The notes under the pieces are model-generated. The model was not told the origin of the DNA. It was given only the letters and a program-made list of their open reading frames with translations, and ran no database searches. 64,000 nt of DNA. It comes from Betaproteobacteria bacterium SCN2 (GTDB lineage Bacteria; Pseudomonadota; Gammaproteobacteria; Burkholderiales; Thiobacillaceae). The first letter of the stretch is position 1. Every line of letters begins with the position of its first letter. The position numbers and the translations under genes were made by a program. Below, in pieces: positions 61,607 to 64,000 of the stretch. The stretch covers positions 1 to 64,000 of the forward strand of contig WBSG01000012.1 of the NCBI GenBank assembly GCA_008923285.1. The letters are read 5' to 3'.

Positions 61607-62136
61607 GTGCGCTGCCGCAGGCGGCCAGCAACGTACCACCAACACCACGTCCCGTGCTATCAAGCGTTACGAACAACACGCCGCTGACGCGCGTGTCGCT
61701 GGCGTTCGTCGAACACCGGATCAACCTCTACCTGCGCTTCGGCCATCCGGTGCGCGAACTGCGGCTGGACCGCTGGCGGCGCAGCGCGATCTTCACACCG
61801 GCGGCAGTGTTCTGCCGGGTGCGCTGGGAATCCAACGACTACGGTACGACGCGCTGGCAGCTCATGATTTTGCAGGCCTGCTCACCGCTCGATGACATTC
61901 AGCGCATCGCCGGCATCCGACCGGGCGCGCGCCTGTTGCTGTGCGCTGAGGGCGAGTTGCAGGTGCAATCGGTGTTACCGCAGATCGACGCCATCGAAAC
62001 GCTCGACATCGATCCGGTGACGGTGTCGCCCGCGTACTGGCGCACGCTGGGTAATCGACTGTCTGCGCGTTTGCCACTGCCGGCTTACACGGTCGAACGG
62101 CATGCCGCTTACCTCGCGGGCGAGGTGTTGCGATGA
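61603..62136 (+). CDS. DUF2840 protein
   Basis: 177 residues. TRVSLAFVEHRINLYLRFGHPVRELRLDRWRRSAIFTPAAVFCRVRWESNDYGTTRWQL is the DUF2840 core. The family belongs to the transfer region of this ICE type, just before traF; its function is unknown. Its 5' end includes a sequence resembling the origin iterons. Overlaps both neighbours by four bases. Confidence 0.9.
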   Translation: MSALPQAASNVPPTPRPVLSSVTNNTPLTRVSLAFVEHRINLYLRFGHPVRELRLDRWRRSAIFTPAAVFCRVRWESNDYGTTRWQLMILQACSPLDDIQRIAGIRPGARLLLCAEGELQVQSVLPQIDAIETLDIDPVTVSPAYWRTLGNRLSARLPLPAYTVERHAAYLAGEVLR

Positions 62137-62657
62137 ACACCCGCGTCCATCGCTGGGCCGTCGTACTGTTCACCGTCCTCGGCATCGCTGCGCTCGCCTG
62201 GCCGTCTAACCATGCGCCCGCTGCGCGCCTCGTCTACAACCCAAGTGACAGCGTGCCACGCGGCTGGTATCGCATCGGCCCGCCTGACTCGCTGCACGTC
62301 GACAGCATCGTGCTCGCCCGGCTTCCGGCAGACGCCGCCGCGCTGGCTGCGCAGCGTGGCTACCTGCCCGAGCACATCCCGCTGCTCAAGCGCATCGGCG
62401 CGATGTCGCCGCAGCAGGTGTGCATCGAGAAGCACATCGTCCGCATCGACGGCGTGGCAGTCACTGGCGTTCGTGCAACAGATGGTCGTGGCCGTCCGCT
62501 GTCGGCCTGGCAACAATGCCGACCGCTTCGCGACGGCGAGCTGTTCCTGCTCAGCGCAACCAATCCGGCGTCGTTCGACAGCCGCTACTTCGGTCCCGTT
62601 GAGGTCTCCGCCGTGATCGGCAGCGCGCAGCCCTTGTGGACGTGGGGCATGCCATGA
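62133..62657 (+). CDS. traF: TraF-like S26 signal peptidase
   Basis: 174 residues. One N-terminal membrane helix (VVLFTVLGIAALAW), catalytic Ser40 in SDSVPRGWY and Lys86 in LLKRIGAM, then SRYFGPVEVSAVIGSAQPLW. TraF-type proteases process pilin in conjugation. Part of a chain of four-base overlaps from parA to the relaxase. Confidence 0.93.
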   Translation: MNTRVHRWAVVLFTVLGIAALAWPSNHAPAARLVYNPSDSVPRGWYRIGPPDSLHVDSIVLARLPADAAALAAQRGYLPEHIPLLKRIGAMSPQQVCIEKHIVRIDGVAVTGVRATDGRGRPLSAWQQCRPLRDGELFLLSATNPASFDSRYFGPVEVSAVIGSAQPLWTWGMP

Positions 62658-62980
62658 ACGTGCAGCACTGCATGCCGTTCTTCGTGCAGCCCCACTGCAC
62701 ATCGCTTGCACCACAGCCTGCGGTTGCGGTGCTTCACCCGTGCAGACCATCGCAGCCTGACCGTCTGGGCCGGTCGCGTCAGCGATCGGAAAAGACGGAG
62801 GGCAAGATAAAAGGACGCGGCACTTCGCTGCGTCGAAAGCCTTGTCTACACGTGGGTTGGCGCGGCACGCGCTTTGGGTGGCAATGTGCCGTGTGCGGCG
62901 CGAAGCCCGCGCCCGCACTGATCGAATGGCGTGCTTTGTCCGCTGGACTTGGCAGTGCTGCGCTGGAGTTCATGCCATGA
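62654..62980 (+). CDS. Small protein between traF and the relaxase, with a CXXC pair
   Basis: 108 residues. The start overlaps the traF stop and its stop overlaps the relaxase start (ATGA at both ends), good evidence of a real coupled gene. A C-terminal GWRGTRFGWQCAVCGAKPAP may be half of a zinc ribbon. The N-terminal part is Pro/His-rich without a known domain. Confidence 0.6.
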   Translation: MNVQHCMPFFVQPHCTSLAPQPAVAVLHPCRPSQPDRLGRSRQRSEKTEGKIKGRGTSLRRKPCLHVGWRGTRFGWQCAVCGAKPAPALIEWRALSAGLGSAALEFMP

Positions 62981-64000
62981 GCAAGCAGGACGATGACCGT
63001 TTCCGCGTCCGCCCCGGCGCACCCAGGAACCGCCAACAGAAGTTCGTCTCGCAGGTTTTGAAGGAGGTCAGCAAGGCTGGCGGCAAGTCGGTGCGCAAGT
63101 CGGGAGCCCGGCCCGGCGCACGCCTTGGTCGCGGGCATGTAGCCGCCAGTTTCACCGGCCGCTCTGCGCAGCCTGGCTCACGGCGCGTCACCATCAAGAC
63201 CCGGCTGGTGAACCTCAAACAGGCCGGGGCACGCTCGACTACCACGCATCTGCGCTACATCGAGCGGGAGGGCGTGGGCCGCGATGGCGAACCGGGCCAG
63301 GCCTATGGATCAACAACGGACAACGCCGATCTGGCCGCCTTCGAGGAACGCGGACGGGAGGATCGGCACCAGTTCCGTTTCATTGTTTCGCCCGAGGATG
63401 CCGAGCAGCTCGACGACCTGCGCCGCTATACCCGCCACCTGATGAGCCGCGTGGAAGCCGACCTGGGTACACGGTTGGACTGGGTGGCCGTCGATCACTG
63501 GAACACCGACAACCCGCACACCCACGTCGTGCTGCGCGGCAAGGATGACACAGGCAAAGACTTGATCATTTCCCGCGACTACATCGCGCAAGGCATGCGC
63601 GAGCGGGCCTCGGAACTGGCGACCGAATGGCTGGGGCCGCGCACCGAGCTGGAGATACAACAGAGCCTGCGGCGGGAGGTCGATCAGGAACGATGGACCA
63701 GTTTGGATCGCACGCTGCAACGCGAAGCGCAAGGTGGGCTCGTCCACATCAATCAACCCACCGAAGACCCCAAGCGCAGGCAGCAGCGCGCGCTATTGAT
63801 CGGGCGACTGCAACGCTTGCAGCACATGGGACTGGCGCACGAGTCATCGCCCGGCGTGTGGGGCGTCCACGCCGATGCCGAACAGGTTCTGCGGGCGATG
63901 GGCGAGCGTGGCGACATTGTGCGCACCATGCAGCGGGCGATGAGCGGTGTGCCGCGCGACTTGGCGGTGTTCGATGCTGGCGAGAACGCCCGGCCGGTGG
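62977..64000 (+). CDS. Relaxase (VirD2/RlxS-like, DUF3363 type), partial
   Basis: The first 341 residues; the gene runs off the right edge. The metal-binding histidines are in DHWNTDNPHTHVVLRG (His174, His181, His183). A candidate nicking tyrosine lies in THLRYIERE (near 94). The N-terminus is basic. It would nick the transfer origin and lead the DNA strand into the recipient. It closes the overlapping chain parA to relaxase. Confidence 0.9.
   Translation, partial: MSKQDDDRFRVRPGAPRNRQQKFVSQVLKEVSKAGGKSVRKSGARPGARLGRGHVAASFTGRSAQPGSRRVTIKTRLVNLKQAGARSTTTHLRYIEREGVGRDGEPGQAYGSTTDNADLAAFEERGREDRHQFRFIVSPEDAEQLDDLRRYTRHLMSRVEADLGTRLDWVAVDHWNTDNPHTHVVLRGKDDTGKDLIISRDYIAQGMRERASELATEWLGPRTELEIQQSLRREVDQERWTSLDRTLQREAQGGLVHINQPTEDPKRRQQRALLIGRLQRLQHMGLAHESSPGVWGVHADAEQVLRAMGERGDIVRTMQRAMSGVPRDLAVFDAGENARPV

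Larger units (their letters stand above)
46814..64000. mobile_element. Integrative conjugative/mobilisable element in the guaA 3' end (left part; runs off the window)
   Basis: The left boundary is set by the guaA-like att copy; the right end is not in the window. The cargo (DNA methylase operon, AbiE pair) and the backbone (RadC, DUF932, DUF736, DUF2958, XRE controller, DUF6499-DUF2285 protein, RdfS-like HTH, RepA, ParA, DUF2840, TraF peptidase, relaxase) match the gene set of ICEMlSymR7A-type elements. No integrase gene is in this part, so it should lie further right. Whether the element carries its own mating-pair genes cannot be seen. Confidence 0.88.

Overview
The window looks like a chromosome segment from a sulfur-oxidising betaproteobacterium, probably of the Nitrosomonadales/Gallionellales/Thiobacillus kind. 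This is inferred from gene content (thiosulfate-oxidising sox genes, persulfide dioxygenase, TauE-type sulfite exporter, two HiPIPs, DapC/DapD lysine pathway, PAS/FixJ-type sensing) and high-GC coding; no rRNA is present to settle it.

Bases 1-46.7k read as core chromosome. In order: soxA-soxX-soxY (minus strand, soxY cut by the edge); an OsmC protein, a thioredoxin-like protein and a decayed two-component pair; a CNNM transporter, FKBP, a lipoprotein and SelO; transaldolase; a small lipoprotein gene framed like an integron cassette; the molybdenum-cofactor cluster (moaA divergent from mobB-moeA-moaD-moaE) with a ModE-type operator and a modE-like gene nearby; a coupled run crcB-DUF190-tauE-tadA-L,D-transpeptidase; dapD/dapC; an EamA transporter, VOC protein and persulfide dioxygenase; a frameshifted DksA/TraR-type gene; an HPF-cold-shock fusion; a FixL/FixJ-like pair; queF, smc and malQ; a TonB-dependent uptake operon (receptor, PepSY, tonB, exbB, exbD) under a 36-bp palindrome beside a Fur-family gene; a Lon-like protease; two HiPIPs around a glycine-zipper lipoprotein; and a Spy/SHOCT/Spy envelope cluster.

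At 46814-46831 the minus strand reads the codons for T-I-E-W-E-stop, the usual end of GMP synthase (guaA), followed by a terminator that would suit guaA; no guaA body is attached. From here to the window end lies an integrative conjugative or mobilisable element of the family that includes ICEMlSymR7A. Its left arm carries an overlapping three-gene operon (HTH regulator, 987-aa DNA methylase, PD-(D/E)XK-like protein) that is a candidate defence system, then an AbiE toxin-antitoxin pair and RadC. The backbone has DUF932, DUF736, two DUF2958 paralogues, a controller-type XRE protein with its own dyad operator, a one-piece DUF6499-DUF2285 activator of the FseA type, an RdfS-like HTH protein, RepA, an iteron/DnaA-box origin, ParA, DUF2840, a TraF peptidase and a relaxase running off the edge. 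Long GC-rich non-coding leaders with strong hairpins separate the DUF genes.

The most interesting items are the methylase/nuclease operon at the element's edge, the FseA/controller/excisionase circuit without the frameshift known from ICEMlSymR7A, the iteron origin with a fourth copy inside a backbone gene, and a run of three perfect hairpins downstream of DUF932. Functions come from motifs read by eye; no database search was run.
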